A stretch of 14,572 nucleotides of DNA from Akkermansiaceae bacterium (GCA_011524615.1 WTJZ01000301.1:11926-26497), one strand, 5' to 3'; positions 7,496-14,454 are shown, numbered from the stretch's first letter. The notes: generated by a model from the letters alone, not told the origin. Made by a program: numbers and translations.

Positions 7496-8010
7496 AGTTT
7501 AAAGGAGCCTGAGTAAGTAATTAATTCTTGGTTCGGACCTTCTAACCGCATTTGTAAGATCCCGTTCGTAAACTGGAAGACCGCGTCATGCAGCACCCTA
7601 GAGATCACCCACCTCTGCTGTAGAGTCACAGGATCATGATAGGACAGCGTCCCTAACACCGGATCCATGATCACGAGTCCCGTCACCTCTACCTGACTCT
7701 CGGAGATCGAGAGTAGGCTCAAACAGCGCGCCCCACTTAAGACCTGTTGAGCCCCAGTACTGTAGGCCAGTAAATCCTCATGCAGAACATATCGGTCAGC
7801 CTCTGCGATAATCTTAGCCATAATCGTCCCCACCATCGGCGCCTCGGAGGTGAGGAAGTGCTGATCCTGCATCTTGCGGTAAAAGGACAAGTTCTGGTTC
7901 AGCAGTGCCAGACTCGCACTGGCTATCGTCAGACTCACGATCAGCACCACGGTCATCTCGAGCAGAGTGAACCCTGCACGCTTTCCAATATGCTGTTTCT
8001 TATTCATCAT
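7492..8010 (-). CDS. Type II/IV pseudopilin (prepilin-type N-terminal cleavage signal)
   Basis: 172 residues. A leader ending KRAG (Gly13) is followed by FTLLEMTVVLIVSLTIA, the standard prepilin peptidase recognition motif with Glu at mature position 5 (residue 18). The mature protein should insert in the inner membrane and assemble into a pilus-like fibre through its hydrophobic helix. The remaining 130 residues form a soluble domain, with no family beyond pseudopilin recognised. ATG starts one base after the stop of the previous gene (TAA-A-ATG), and its own stop overlaps the next start by 4 bases. Confidence 0.88.
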   Translation of the reverse strand: MMNKKQHIGKRAGFTLLEMTVVLIVSLTIASASLALLNQNLSFYRKMQDQHFLTSEAPMVGTIMAKIIAEADRYVLHEDLLAYSTGAQQVLSGARCLSLLSISESQVEVTGLVIMDPVLGTLSYHDPVTLQQRWVISRVLHDAVFQFTNGILQMRLEGPNQELITYSGSFKL

Positions 8011-8011
8011 T

Positions 8012-8461
8012 TTATCGTGTCCTGATCACTTGGCGACTCTTCACATACGCCTTTCCATTCACTTGGTACTCTAGGACTGCCTGTAGTCGCCAAGACTCTA
8101 GCCCCGTCAGCTCCGAACTCGTCGCCAGTAACATGCGGGTGCGACTCACCACCCCTGAGACCTCTCCCCCTCCCGGTCTATTTCCCAGGGAGACTTCTTC
8201 TCTCGCGATCTCGGGATAGAGTGGATAGGGTGTGGTCTCTAGCTCCAACTGATCAAAGGGGATACGCCGAGCATAGGCCACCTCGTACGTCATCGTCGCA
8301 TCGCTCATCGTCTGCATGATCGACCAATTATCCACTTGGAGCACATTGAAGGAGAACTTCAATAGCACCGAACTCAGCGCCACCAATATACCCATCGCGA
8401 TCGTGGTCTCTATCAACATAGAGCCACGATTACATCTAGCATATGGGGCATTAATTCTCAT
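8012..8461 (-). CDS. Pseudopilin (prepilin-type N-terminal signal)
   Basis: 149 residues. A leader ending in R-G (Gly13) is followed by SMLIETTIAMGILVALSSVL, with Glu18 at mature position 5. This fits prepilin peptidase cleavage and N-methylation, with Ser as the first mature residue instead of Phe. The remaining short soluble part is consistent with a minor pseudopilin of GspI or PilV size. The AAAGGA in front of the ATG overlaps the upstream stop region and is almost adjacent to the start, so it is poorly spaced as a ribosome binding site. Coupled expression with the upstream gene, whose stop is 4 bases away, is likely. Confidence 0.85.
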   Translation of the reverse strand: MRINAPYARCNRGSMLIETTIAMGILVALSSVLLKFSFNVLQVDNWSIMQTMSDATMTYEVAYARRIPFDQLELETTPYPLYPEIAREEVSLGNRPGGGEVSGVVSRTRMLLATSSELTGLESWRLQAVLEYQVNGKAYVKSRQVIRTR

Positions 8462-8465
8462 TCCT

Positions 8466-9521
8466 TTACTTCTCCGACGTCGTCATACTGCCCCTCACAG
8501 AGACCTCTTGGTCGACCTCGAAGGTCACCGCAGCTAATCTCTCTGGCTGACCATTATTAAATGGAGTCACCGTCACCACCTCCACTGTGTAGATCCCATC
8601 TTCTTCAATGATACTATCCCAGTCCTGAAGTAAGATAGACTGATTCTGTGGCACGATCGTATCATAATCTCGCACGGAGGCTGTCACGACCGTTAGTTCT
8701 AGCGCACTGTTGTCCGCCTCGAGATCGTACTCGTCACCTTCATAGATCTGAGCGTAAGTCAGGCTATTCGGATACAGGTCGATAAACTCTAGTTGTAAGT
8801 CAGGCAGCGCGTGGATATATCGCTCACCTTCCTCTACCCCTCCGATCGTTGCCTCTGCTACTGGCCAAATCTTAATCGTCTTGGAATCTAAGATCGAGCG
8901 AATGATCTCATTCCGCTGACATCGATCCGCTGGAATAGGCTCGGAATAAATCGCAAACGTCTCCTCCCCTGTCGCCTTCGTGTAGTTACTCGGCAAGATA
9001 CTGTTGTATACCGTGATCGACGTCTCCCCCTCTGACATTGTGTAGCTCTCGATCTCATAAGGCCTCCTGATATTCGATTGTTCGATTCGGTACGTCCCTT
9101 CTGGGTAATTCTCACCATAACGTACGAAGAGGCCGGTCATATTCGTATCATCCTCTGGAGCGTCTGCATACGGATACGTCAGGTTCTTCTGTAGGGAGAG
9201 CGTTACTGTGTACGGAATATCAGCGCGAGTTCGTAGATCTTCACTGGGATCTGCAGAACTGATCGAGACCGTGGCCTCTGGCATGTAGGTTCCTACGATC
9301 TTAGTGTCTAAGTGATAGTAGTACGTATCACGGCACCCACCTCCACGCCCGAATAAATCAAAGCACGACCCAGGACTCGGCACTGTCATCGGAGAGTTCA
9401 CCGTACCCTCATCTCTATTAAGATAGAGGTAATAAAAGATCCCTGTACTGTAGTTGTACTGACGTAATAAGTGTGAGCCCGAACACTCCATCAGGAGCAA
9501 GGCGAGGAGAAGGTATTTCAT
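8466..9521 (-). CDS. Exported protein of unknown function in the pseudopilin operon
   Basis: 351 residues. The N-terminus MKYLLLALLLMECSGS looks like a Sec signal peptide. The L-M-E-C sequence does not fit a lipobox well because Glu sits at -1, so lipidation is doubtful. A Cys pair flanks a Gly-rich loop near the start of the mature part (CFDLFGRGGGC). The rest is predicted to be beta-rich and acidic, with many Thr, Tyr, Asp and Glu residues, and could be a surface or periplasmic beta-sandwich protein. I recognise no family. It begins 4 bases after the previous stop and ends 4 bases before the first pseudopilin gene, so it probably contributes to the same structure. Confidence 0.78.
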   Translation of the reverse strand: MKYLLLALLLMECSGSHLLRQYNYSTGIFYYLYLNRDEGTVNSPMTVPSPGSCFDLFGRGGGCRDTYYYHLDTKIVGTYMPEATVSISSADPSEDLRTRADIPYTVTLSLQKNLTYPYADAPEDDTNMTGLFVRYGENYPEGTYRIEQSNIRRPYEIESYTMSEGETSITVYNSILPSNYTKATGEETFAIYSEPIPADRCQRNEIIRSILDSKTIKIWPVAEATIGGVEEGERYIHALPDLQLEFIDLYPNSLTYAQIYEGDEYDLEADNSALELTVVTASVRDYDTIVPQNQSILLQDWDSIIEEDGIYTVEVVTVTPFNNGQPERLAAVTFEVDQEVSVRGSMTTSEK

Positions 9522-9525
9522 AGTG

Positions 9526-10098
9526 CTATTCTTGTTGCGGCAGGAGGTAGGCTGCCTTGCATGTTACTGGGTTCGATTTATACACAGAGACGAGTATCCG
9601 CTGGAGCGAGCGACCGAGCGCTATCGCCTCCTCTGAGAACCCCTCTTCATCATGTATTTGCTCAGGACTCACCTCTACCGTCTCGAAGAGTCCTTGATAC
9701 TTTTGGTAAAACTCTGGCCAATCTAGGAACTCCGTCCCTTCCACCTTCCCGAGCTGCACCTCTTGATTCAGATAGCTGGGGAAGTACAAGATCGACCCCT
9801 GAGGGAGGATCGTGTGATGCTGCTGTACCCTCACTAAGATCGCATCATCATAGATCGATTTCAGAAGCTTGAAGTCTCGCCCCTCTGACGAAGCGGGAGA
9901 GAGGACCCTGGCGAACCCTCCTGACGAGGCTTCCATTCGCTCCTTGAGCTCTTGATCAGAGACCCTTCTCGTTCCCGCAGGTTGTACCACCTTAGGGTTT
10001 CCCTGCGCATCTAGCCGAGCAGAGGGCTTCACCCTGATCATCTGCTGTTGCGCATGTACAACCGTCATCATACAGATTAGCATTCTTCCCCACATCAT
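9526..10098 (-). CDS. Small exported protein of unknown function in the pseudopilin operon
   Basis: 190 residues. The N-terminus MMWGRMLICMMTVVHAQQQ fits a short signal peptide with cleavage after AHA-like V-H-A (residues 14-16). The first 60 mature residues are charged and Gln/Pro-rich, probably extended. A compact part from about 75 to 180 contains ILPQGSILYFPSYL (97-110), which resembles surface-exposed beta hairpins, but I cannot assign a family. The start overlaps the stop of the upstream gene by 4 bases (ATGA at 10095-10098), indicating translational coupling. Confidence 0.75.
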   Translation of the reverse strand: MMWGRMLICMMTVVHAQQQMIRVKPSARLDAQGNPKVVQPAGTRRVSDQELKERMEASSGGFARVLSPASSEGRDFKLLKSIYDDAILVRVQQHHTILPQGSILYFPSYLNQEVQLGKVEGTEFLDWPEFYQKYQGLFETVEVSPEQIHDEEGFSEEAIALGRSLQRILVSVYKSNPVTCKAAYLLPQQE

Positions 10099-10793
10099 AA
10101 TGTATCTGGTTCTGCTAGACCTTCAGTCCAGTTACTCGGGTCCCACTTGTAGACTTCATAATACTCATCTTCATCATCATTAGCCATATTCACCTCATAA
10201 CCGATCTCCGCATACGTCCCCTCTAATACATAGTTAGCGGCGGACAACTTACCAGTCGGTCGCGGAGCCTCCTTCACCACCGCTCCAAAGGCGACCATAT
10301 ACCCATCTGGATCCTTCGTATTCCCATTAAAGTAGAACCCTAAGTTCACCTCTCGATCCATCGAGCGGTACACACTCGAGCTAAACACTTGATCCCCAGT
10401 CGTATCCTGTACCCGGTTCGACTGAAAGTTCATCTTCCTAGGATAACGGTAGGAATTCAGGGTCAATGCAGCATGTACCCATCCATACACAATGGAGCCT
10501 CCAGAGTCACTACAGTGCTTTCTCGAGTTTCTCCCAGAGGTGTAGCTCTGGATCTCTCGCATATATCCATTGGAGTCCACATAAGTATTCGCCACCTGAT
10601 CCGCATCAGTGCGTCCATAATACCCATGAATCTCGTACGTGTAATAGTAGCCAAGATCAAAGGTCTTAAAGTCAGGAGCTTCGTAAATATAATACTGACC
10701 CACCTCTAGACCTGGCCCCCCTAACCAAATCTGTGCATGTAACATCCCCCCCGTACAAAATCCGAATATTAGTGAAATAATCCGAGCACTCAT
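10095..10793 (-). CDS. First gene of the pseudopilin operon: exported Tyr-rich protein, unknown function
   Basis: The start at 10793 is preferred over an in-frame ATG at 10838. It gives a normal signal peptide (MSARIISLIFGFCTGGMLHA, cleavage after Ala20) and a 232-residue protein. The longer version would add a Cys/Phe-rich stretch encoded by AT-rich leader DNA. The mature protein is rich in Tyr, Gly, Asn and Asp, with clusters such as YYIYE and YYYTYE early on and an acidic NDDEDEYYEVY near the end. That composition suggests a secreted beta-rich protein. I recognise no domain. As the first gene of the six-gene minus-strand operon it follows a putative promoter at 10802-10829. Confidence 0.75.
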   Translation of the reverse strand: MSARIISLIFGFCTGGMLHAQIWLGGPGLEVGQYYIYEAPDFKTFDLGYYYTYEIHGYYGRTDADQVANTYVDSNGYMREIQSYTSGRNSRKHCSDSGGSIVYGWVHAALTLNSYRYPRKMNFQSNRVQDTTGDQVFSSSVYRSMDREVNLGFYFNGNTKDPDGYMVAFGAVVKEAPRPTGKLSAANYVLEGTYAEIGYEVNMANDDEDEYYEVYKWDPSNWTEGLAEPDTL

Positions 10794-10801
10794 AACTAAA
10801 C

Positions 10802-10829
10802 ATCTTACACAAAAACAAAGAAAACACAA
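10802..10829 (-). promoter_or_regulatory. Putative promoter of the six-gene pseudopilin operon
   Basis: On the minus strand TTGTGT (10829-10824), a 16-base spacer and TAAGAT (10807-10802) stand 8 bases before the preferred ATG at 10793. If real, the transcript starts at about the start codon. The T-rich spacer is typical of AT-rich promoter DNA. No ribosome binding site is seen. Confidence 0.35.
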
Positions 10830-11044
10830 TAAAAACAAACTTTGGTTGTGTTAAACAACTCAGCAAACCTAGAGCACTGACCGACTAAACTACTTTCAAA
10901 ATATCAAAAAACTCCTCTATAGAACATCACACATCCCCCTAAATCAACTACTCAACCCTCTCCCTCCATGCTCAATTCGTGAGCTAGATCAGCCAAAGGC
11001 CACAATCAAAACTGTTTCATCTTCACTAATCCCCCTGACAACGC
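10830..11044. other. AT-rich intergenic stretch with no gene
   Basis: Between the pseudopilin promoter and the left repeat of the fic cassette I find no convincing reading frame, no tRNA-like fold and no strong hairpin on either strand. With the repeat to its right it makes a non-genic gap of about 370 bases between the two minus-strand transcription units. Confidence 0.6.
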
Positions 11045-11087
11045 ATTACGTGTAAAGAAAATGACGAAAACTTTATGTGAGCCTCAT

Positions 11088-11166
11088 AACGTGTAAAGAA
11101 AACGCGATTTCTTTTACACGTTCTCCCCCTCATGTAAAATATTTGCCCTTTTCTTTACACGTTCTC
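11088..11166 (+). repeat. 79-bp direct repeat, left copy (3' side of fic)
   Basis: Identical base for base to 12284-12362. It holds an imperfect palindrome (11088-11121, arms AACGTGTAAAGAAA and TTTCTTTTACACGTT around ACGCGA), a further ATGTAAAA half-box near 11132, and a third CTTTACACGT box at 11153-11162. It begins directly after GAGCCTCAT and ends 32 bases from the fic stop codon. Confidence 0.95.
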
Positions 11167-11198
11167 CACTACAGCGCCAATGAGGCTCTCTAAAAGCC

Positions 11199-12242
11199 TT
11201 ATAACGACAAGAGCTCAAAGAGCGGTTGATTGACATAAAAAACCGTCTTTCCGACCTTTTGACGTCTTAAAAATCCTCCTTCTGCTAACTGCTCAAGATA
11301 CTTCGAAGCTGTTGGGCGAGAAACTGAAAGATCCTTCACTAAAAAGTCAATTTTCGTGTAAGGGTAACGAAAAAGGTTATTCAGTAAATCCTGACTATAG
11401 AATTTATATTCCCCTCGAATACGTTGCTTATAGTCAGACATCAGAGTTCGTAACTGTTTAATCAGCTCCTTCTCATGAATTGCCGTTTGGGTGATTCCTT
11501 CTAGTATATAGAGACACCACGCCTCCCATGCCCCTTCTTCCCTAACCGCTTGTAGGAGTCGATAATAATCCTCTTTGGTCTGATTAATGTAACGGCTTAG
11601 ATACAAAATAGGGAGATTCAATAAACCATCACGAATGAGCATTAAGATATTGAGTATTCTCCCGGTACGCCCATTCCCATCATAGAAGGGGTGAATACTC
11701 TCGAACTGGTGATGAACAATTGCCATCTTGATTAAAGGGTCTAAATCTTCATCCTCACTATGGATGTACTCTACTAAATTATTCATCAACCGCTCCACCT
11801 CTAGCTTCCCTTGAGGTGGGGTATAAATAATATCCCCGGTAGATTCACTCTTTAATACTGTACCAGGTACAGCCCTCAATCCTGCTCGATTATGCTCAAT
11901 ACAGCGCTGAACATTCAGAATCGTATCCAACCTAATTAACCCTGTATCCCTGACTGCTTCCCAACCAGCAGTCAGCCCTTCCGCATACGTTTGAACCTCC
12001 TTCGCCGCTACCGAGAGAACCTCATCCCCTTGAGCAAGGTAGATATCACTGTGTGTCGTGATAATATTTTCGATCTCTGAACTATCCTTAGCTTCTTGTA
12101 GCGCCAGGGTCTGCATCAGCAATTGCGGATTAGGTAACGTCTCACAAATCCCCTTCAGCTCCGCTAAATTACGATGAGCGACGCTTAGCGCCTTCCATAT
12201 CGCTTTAGTCTCAACGAGAGTGTCCAAAGGTAACAACTTCAT
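11199..12242 (-). CDS. Fic family protein AMP-transferase, class II, with C-terminal winged-helix domain
   Basis: Transfers AMP from ATP to hydroxyl side chains of target proteins; some members also reverse this. The ATG at 12242 (347 residues, starting MKLLPLDTLVETKAIW) is preferred over an upstream in-frame ATG at 12329, which would translate repeat DNA. Near the N-terminus SSEIENI (54-60) matches the inhibitory (S/T)xxxE(G/N) motif with Glu58; its position before the Fic core makes this class II, as in SoFic. The flap TGDIIYTPPQG lies at 135-145. The catalytic motif HPFYDGNGRTGR (184-195) is complete with His184, Asp188, Asn190 and both arginines, so activity is expected. The C-terminal 60 residues (SVSRPTASKYLEQLAEGGFL at about 306-325, then a basic wing) form a winged helix that may bind DNA. 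The flanking repeats are obvious candidate sites. Target unknown; no separate antitoxin gene is nearby, consistent with built-in inhibition. Confidence 0.95.
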   Translation of the reverse strand: MKLLPLDTLVETKAIWKALSVAHRNLAELKGICETLPNPQLLMQTLALQEAKDSSEIENIITTHSDIYLAQGDEVLSVAAKEVQTYAEGLTAGWEAVRDTGLIRLDTILNVQRCIEHNRAGLRAVPGTVLKSESTGDIIYTPPQGKLEVERLMNNLVEYIHSEDEDLDPLIKMAIVHHQFESIHPFYDGNGRTGRILNILMLIRDGLLNLPILYLSRYINQTKEDYYRLLQAVREEGAWEAWCLYILEGITQTAIHEKELIKQLRTLMSDYKQRIRGEYKFYSQDLLNNLFRYPYTKIDFLVKDLSVSRPTASKYLEQLAEGGFLRRQKVGKTVFYVNQPLFELLSL

Positions 12243-12265
12243 AACGTGTAAAGATAATGGAGAAA

Positions 12266-12293
12266 ACTTTACACCAAACCAACAACGTGTAAA
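12266..12293 (-). promoter_or_regulatory. Putative fic promoter embedded in repeat boxes
   Basis: Reading the minus strand, TTTACA (12293-12288), a 16-base spacer and TAAAGT (12271-12266) precede the ATG at 12242 by 23 bases. The -35 lies in one GTGTAAAG box (12287-12294), the -10 overlaps a partial box (12267-12275), and another box (12244-12253) fills the leader. A protein bound to these boxes would block the promoter. No Shine-Dalgarno is present before the ATG. Confidence 0.4.
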
Positions 12294-12362
12294 GAAAACG
12301 CGATTTCTTTTACACGTTCTCCCCCTCATGTAAAATATTTGCCCTTTTCTTTACACGTTCTC
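12284..12362 (+). repeat. 79-bp direct repeat, right copy (5' side of fic)
   Basis: Identical to 11088-11166. Together with the adjoining diverged 43 bp (12241-12283) it makes up the whole upstream region of fic. Full boxes are at 12285-12294, 12307-12316 (inverted) and 12349-12358 (inverted), with another at 12244-12253 just outside the identical core. Confidence 0.95.
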
Positions 12363-12485
12363 GCGTCACAGCAGCATCAGGATCCTCTGAGTCTGTCAAT
12401 CTACTCAAGCCAGTGGCCGCACTGATCGGTCAAAAAATCGCACATTTGCCGTGTCATCGTGGCTACAGAGGGCTACAGCGTTCTT

Positions 12486-12962
12486 ATGCTCCGTCTACTT
12501 TTACTCACCATAACTCTAGTACAGGCTCATCCTGGTCATGCCTGGGATCCTGATGGTCCACTGGAGATCACCGTGAGTCATCCTGCCTTTGCAGAGCAAG
12601 ATGGGGTTCTCTTACTGGGGTCTAAGCCCTTTACGGGCGTCACCCTCGGAGAGTTCGAGGTCTCTCACCCTCTCCTAGTCGCATCAGATATCCCCAATAG
12701 CATTCTCATCAGCCGCATCTGCTATCAAGACGGGCTCAAGCATGGCACCTCATATCATTGGCACCCCAATGGATTTATGAAGGCCGCCTTCCACTACACG
12801 AAGGGGATACTCAGTGGCATTCAGCAGGAATGGCACGCTAATGGACGCCCTAAGTCGAAGATGGACTACATCATGGGCACCCCATATGGACTCGAACAAC
12901 ACTGGGATGAGGACGGCCAAGTCGTTAAAGAAGTGATCCATGACCCTATTCCGGAGGAATAA
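12486..12962 (+). CDS. Secreted YwqK/MORN-type repeat protein
   Basis: The ATG at 12486 is preferred over an in-frame GTG at 12459 because it exposes a signal peptide (MLRLLLLTITLVQA, cleavage before HPGHA), giving 158 residues. After a linker and one degenerate unit (LLLGSKPFTGV, 43-52), three 24-residue units follow without gaps at 79-102, 103-126 and 127-150. Each has the pattern Y-x-x-G-x-x-x-G-x-x-x-x-W/H...x-G-x-x-K. This is the MORN_2/YwqK pattern of short beta hairpins. Members are usually annotated by the name of the Bacillus antitoxin YwqK, but that role is not supported here because no toxin gene is adjacent and the protein is exported. Function unknown. No clear ribosome binding site is seen. 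It lies between the fic cassette and rsmA and is transcribed towards rsmA. Confidence 0.8.
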   Translation: MLRLLLLTITLVQAHPGHAWDPDGPLEITVSHPAFAEQDGVLLLGSKPFTGVTLGEFEVSHPLLVASDIPNSILISRICYQDGLKHGTSYHWHPNGFMKAAFHYTKGILSGIQQEWHANGRPKSKMDYIMGTPYGLEQHWDEDGQVVKEVIHDPIPEE

Positions 12963-13028
12963 TGCCCCTGAACCGCTAGAATCATCACTTCCGTAAACTT
13001 TAGTCTATCATCCCGCGGTATCTGTGCG

Positions 13029-13034
13029 TAAGGA
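13029..13034 (+). promoter_or_regulatory. Ribosome binding site that fixes the rsmA start
   Basis: TAAGGA stands 7 bases before the ATG at 13042. It favours this ATG over the in-frame GTG at 13024, which has nothing comparable in front of it. It is the best-placed Shine-Dalgarno sequence in the window. Confidence 0.7.
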
Positions 13035-13041
13035 ATATTCT

Positions 13042-14370
13042 ATGACGCATTCTGAAGTACGTGACGCACTCAATGAGTATGAAGTAATCCCCTCTAAGAA
13101 GTTAGGGCAGAACTTCCTCTGTGATCAAAACGTAGCGAAGTGGATCGTTGACCAGCTCGATATCCAACCAGAAGACACGGTCGTAGAAGTAGGGCCAGGT
13201 ACAGGTGCGCTCACCGAATTTGTCGTTCCACAAGCCAAGAAGGTCATCCTCGTGGAATTTGATGCCCGCCTCGCAGACCGGCTCAAGACCATCTTTGCTC
13301 AGACAGATCATGTCACCGTGCACCACATCGATGCCGTCCGCTTCGACGTGCGTCAGCTCCTCCCTGGTGGTCCGATTAAGTTTATTGGTAACCTCCCTTA
13401 CTCCTGCGGTGGCGAGATCTTGAAGAACTTCCTCCAGCGCCCTAGTTTAGTCACCAAGGCCGTCGTCATGCTCCAAAAGGAGTTCATCGACCGTATCGTC
13501 GCTAAGCCGCGCACCAAGGCCTACGGCATCCTCTCTCTCCGCATGCAGGCCGAGTGGGACTCCGTCCCAGTGAAGACCGTCCCCCCAGAAGCCTTCTACC
13601 CCCGTCCCCTCATCGACTCTACGGTCATGACCGTGACTCCTACTGCGACGGAGTGGCCTGTCTACGATCACCGCCTCTTTGATGAACTCATCAGACGTGG
13701 ATTCGCCCAACGTCGTAAGATGCTGCGCAAGGCGATGCCTGAGACCGCAGATTGGGCAGAGGTCGCCGCACAACTAGAGATCTCTGAGACCTGTCGTGCC
13801 GAGGAACTCGACCTCAAGACCTGGATCGAACTCGCCCGCATCTACGATGACCACCCTCTCAAGGAGACGGCCCAAGACCCAGAAGAACTCTTCGATGTCG
13901 TCGATGAAACAGATAACGTCCTCCGTACCGAAAAGCGTGCCATCGTTCACGCGGAGAATCTCCTCCACCGTTCCGTACACATCCTCGTCTTTAACAAGCA
14001 CAATGACGTCTTCCTCCAGAAGCGTAGCAAGCTCAAGGACACCTTCCCTGGCCGATGGGACTCGAGTGCCGCTGGACACCTCGACGCAGGAGAGGATTAC
14101 CCAGAGGCCGTGAACCGCGAACTCCAAGAAGAACTCGGCATCACCGACGCCCCTCTCAAGTTCATCAAGAAGCTCCCTCCATCAGAGCAGACTGGCTGGG
14201 AACACGTCGGCGTCTACGCCGCGGCACACCTCGGTTCTGTTCGCTATCCATGTAGCGAGATAGAGGTCGGCATCTGGGTTCCTCAAGACATTGTTACAGA
14301 CTGGATCGCCGCCCGCCCTGAGGACTTTGCCCCCGGCTTCCTCGCTGCGTGGGCCGCATTCGCGGAGTAA
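13042..14370 (+). CDS. rsmA: 16S rRNA A1518/A1519 dimethyltransferase RsmA fused to a Nudix hydrolase domain
   Basis: 442 residues from the ATG at 13042. Residues 1-270 are a full RsmA (KsgA), which dimethylates two adjacent adenines near the 3' end of 16S rRNA late in small-subunit assembly: KKLGQNFLCD (19-28), SAM motif EVGPGTGAL (49-57), acidic LVEFDARL (70-77), catalytic NLPY (117-120), FYPRP (185-189) and the helical C-terminal part with QRRKMLRKA (223-231). RsmA proteins usually end near 270 residues. Here about 170 more follow: a linker and a Nudix domain (about 288-430) with LLHRSVHILVFN, QKRS and a complete Nudix box at 345-367 (G-x5-E-x7-R-E-x2-E-E-x-G-I). The HRSVHILVFN and GHLDAGE style resembles YfcD/IDI-like Nudix proteins, but the isomerase cysteine motif is absent. 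The reading frame runs continuously across the junction with the same codon style, so the fusion looks genuine. Nudix substrate unknown. Confidence 0.93.
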   Translation: MTHSEVRDALNEYEVIPSKKLGQNFLCDQNVAKWIVDQLDIQPEDTVVEVGPGTGALTEFVVPQAKKVILVEFDARLADRLKTIFAQTDHVTVHHIDAVRFDVRQLLPGGPIKFIGNLPYSCGGEILKNFLQRPSLVTKAVVMLQKEFIDRIVAKPRTKAYGILSLRMQAEWDSVPVKTVPPEAFYPRPLIDSTVMTVTPTATEWPVYDHRLFDELIRRGFAQRRKMLRKAMPETADWAEVAAQLEISETCRAEELDLKTWIELARIYDDHPLKETAQDPEELFDVVDETDNVLRTEKRAIVHAENLLHRSVHILVFNKHNDVFLQKRSKLKDTFPGRWDSSAAGHLDAGEDYPEAVNRELQEELGITDAPLKFIKKLPPSEQTGWEHVGVYAAAHLGSVRYPCSEIEVGIWVPQDIVTDWIAARPEDFAPGFLAAWAAFAE

Positions 14371-14432
14371 TATCCCCCGAGGGCACTTGATTGCGCTAAG
14401 TCTCAAAGGCGCTAAATTGTAAAAGGAATGAG

Positions 14433-14454
14433 CAGGTAAAGTTTACTTTGCCTG
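14433..14454 (+). terminator. Hairpin downstream of rsmA, possible terminator
   Basis: CAGGTAAAGT (14433-14442) and ACTTTGCCTG (14445-14454) pair over ten positions with one G-T wobble; the innermost pair must open to give a loop of four. It lies 62 bases past the rsmA stop and has no T run, so it is a structure first and a terminator only by position. Confidence 0.4.

Larger units (their letters stand above)
11045..12362. other. Candidate fic cassette: repeat - fic - repeat
   Basis: The fic gene is the only gene between two long direct repeats of about 122 bp each (11045-11166 and 12241-12362), aligned without gaps at a constant offset of 1196 bp. In each, the first 43 bp match at roughly 30 of 43 positions and the following 79 bp are identical. 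Fic uses a broader Leu codon mix (TTA, TTG and CTA are common) than the CTC-dominated ugd gene, which would fit separate ancestry. No transposase, integrase or terminal inverted repeat is visible, so this is not a conventional insertion sequence. Recombination between the repeats could excise the gene as a circle. That is an inference. Confidence 0.4.

Noticed and set aside
11088..12362. CRISPR-like interpretation of the two identical repeats
   Set aside because: Only two copies, 1.2 kb apart, with a complete gene between them and no cas genes.
11045..12362. Conventional insertion sequence
   Set aside because: No transposase, no terminal inverted repeats and no target duplication that I can identify; the internal gene is Fic.
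12459..12962. Toxin-antitoxin pairing of fic with the YwqK-type gene
   Set aside because: The YwqK-type protein carries a signal peptide and is divergently oriented outside the repeat, while Fic has its own inhibitory motif.
13774..14127. Antisense frame of 117 codons across the RsmA-Nudix junction
   Set aside because: The sense strand encodes the Nudix motifs here; the antisense product is a compositional shadow.
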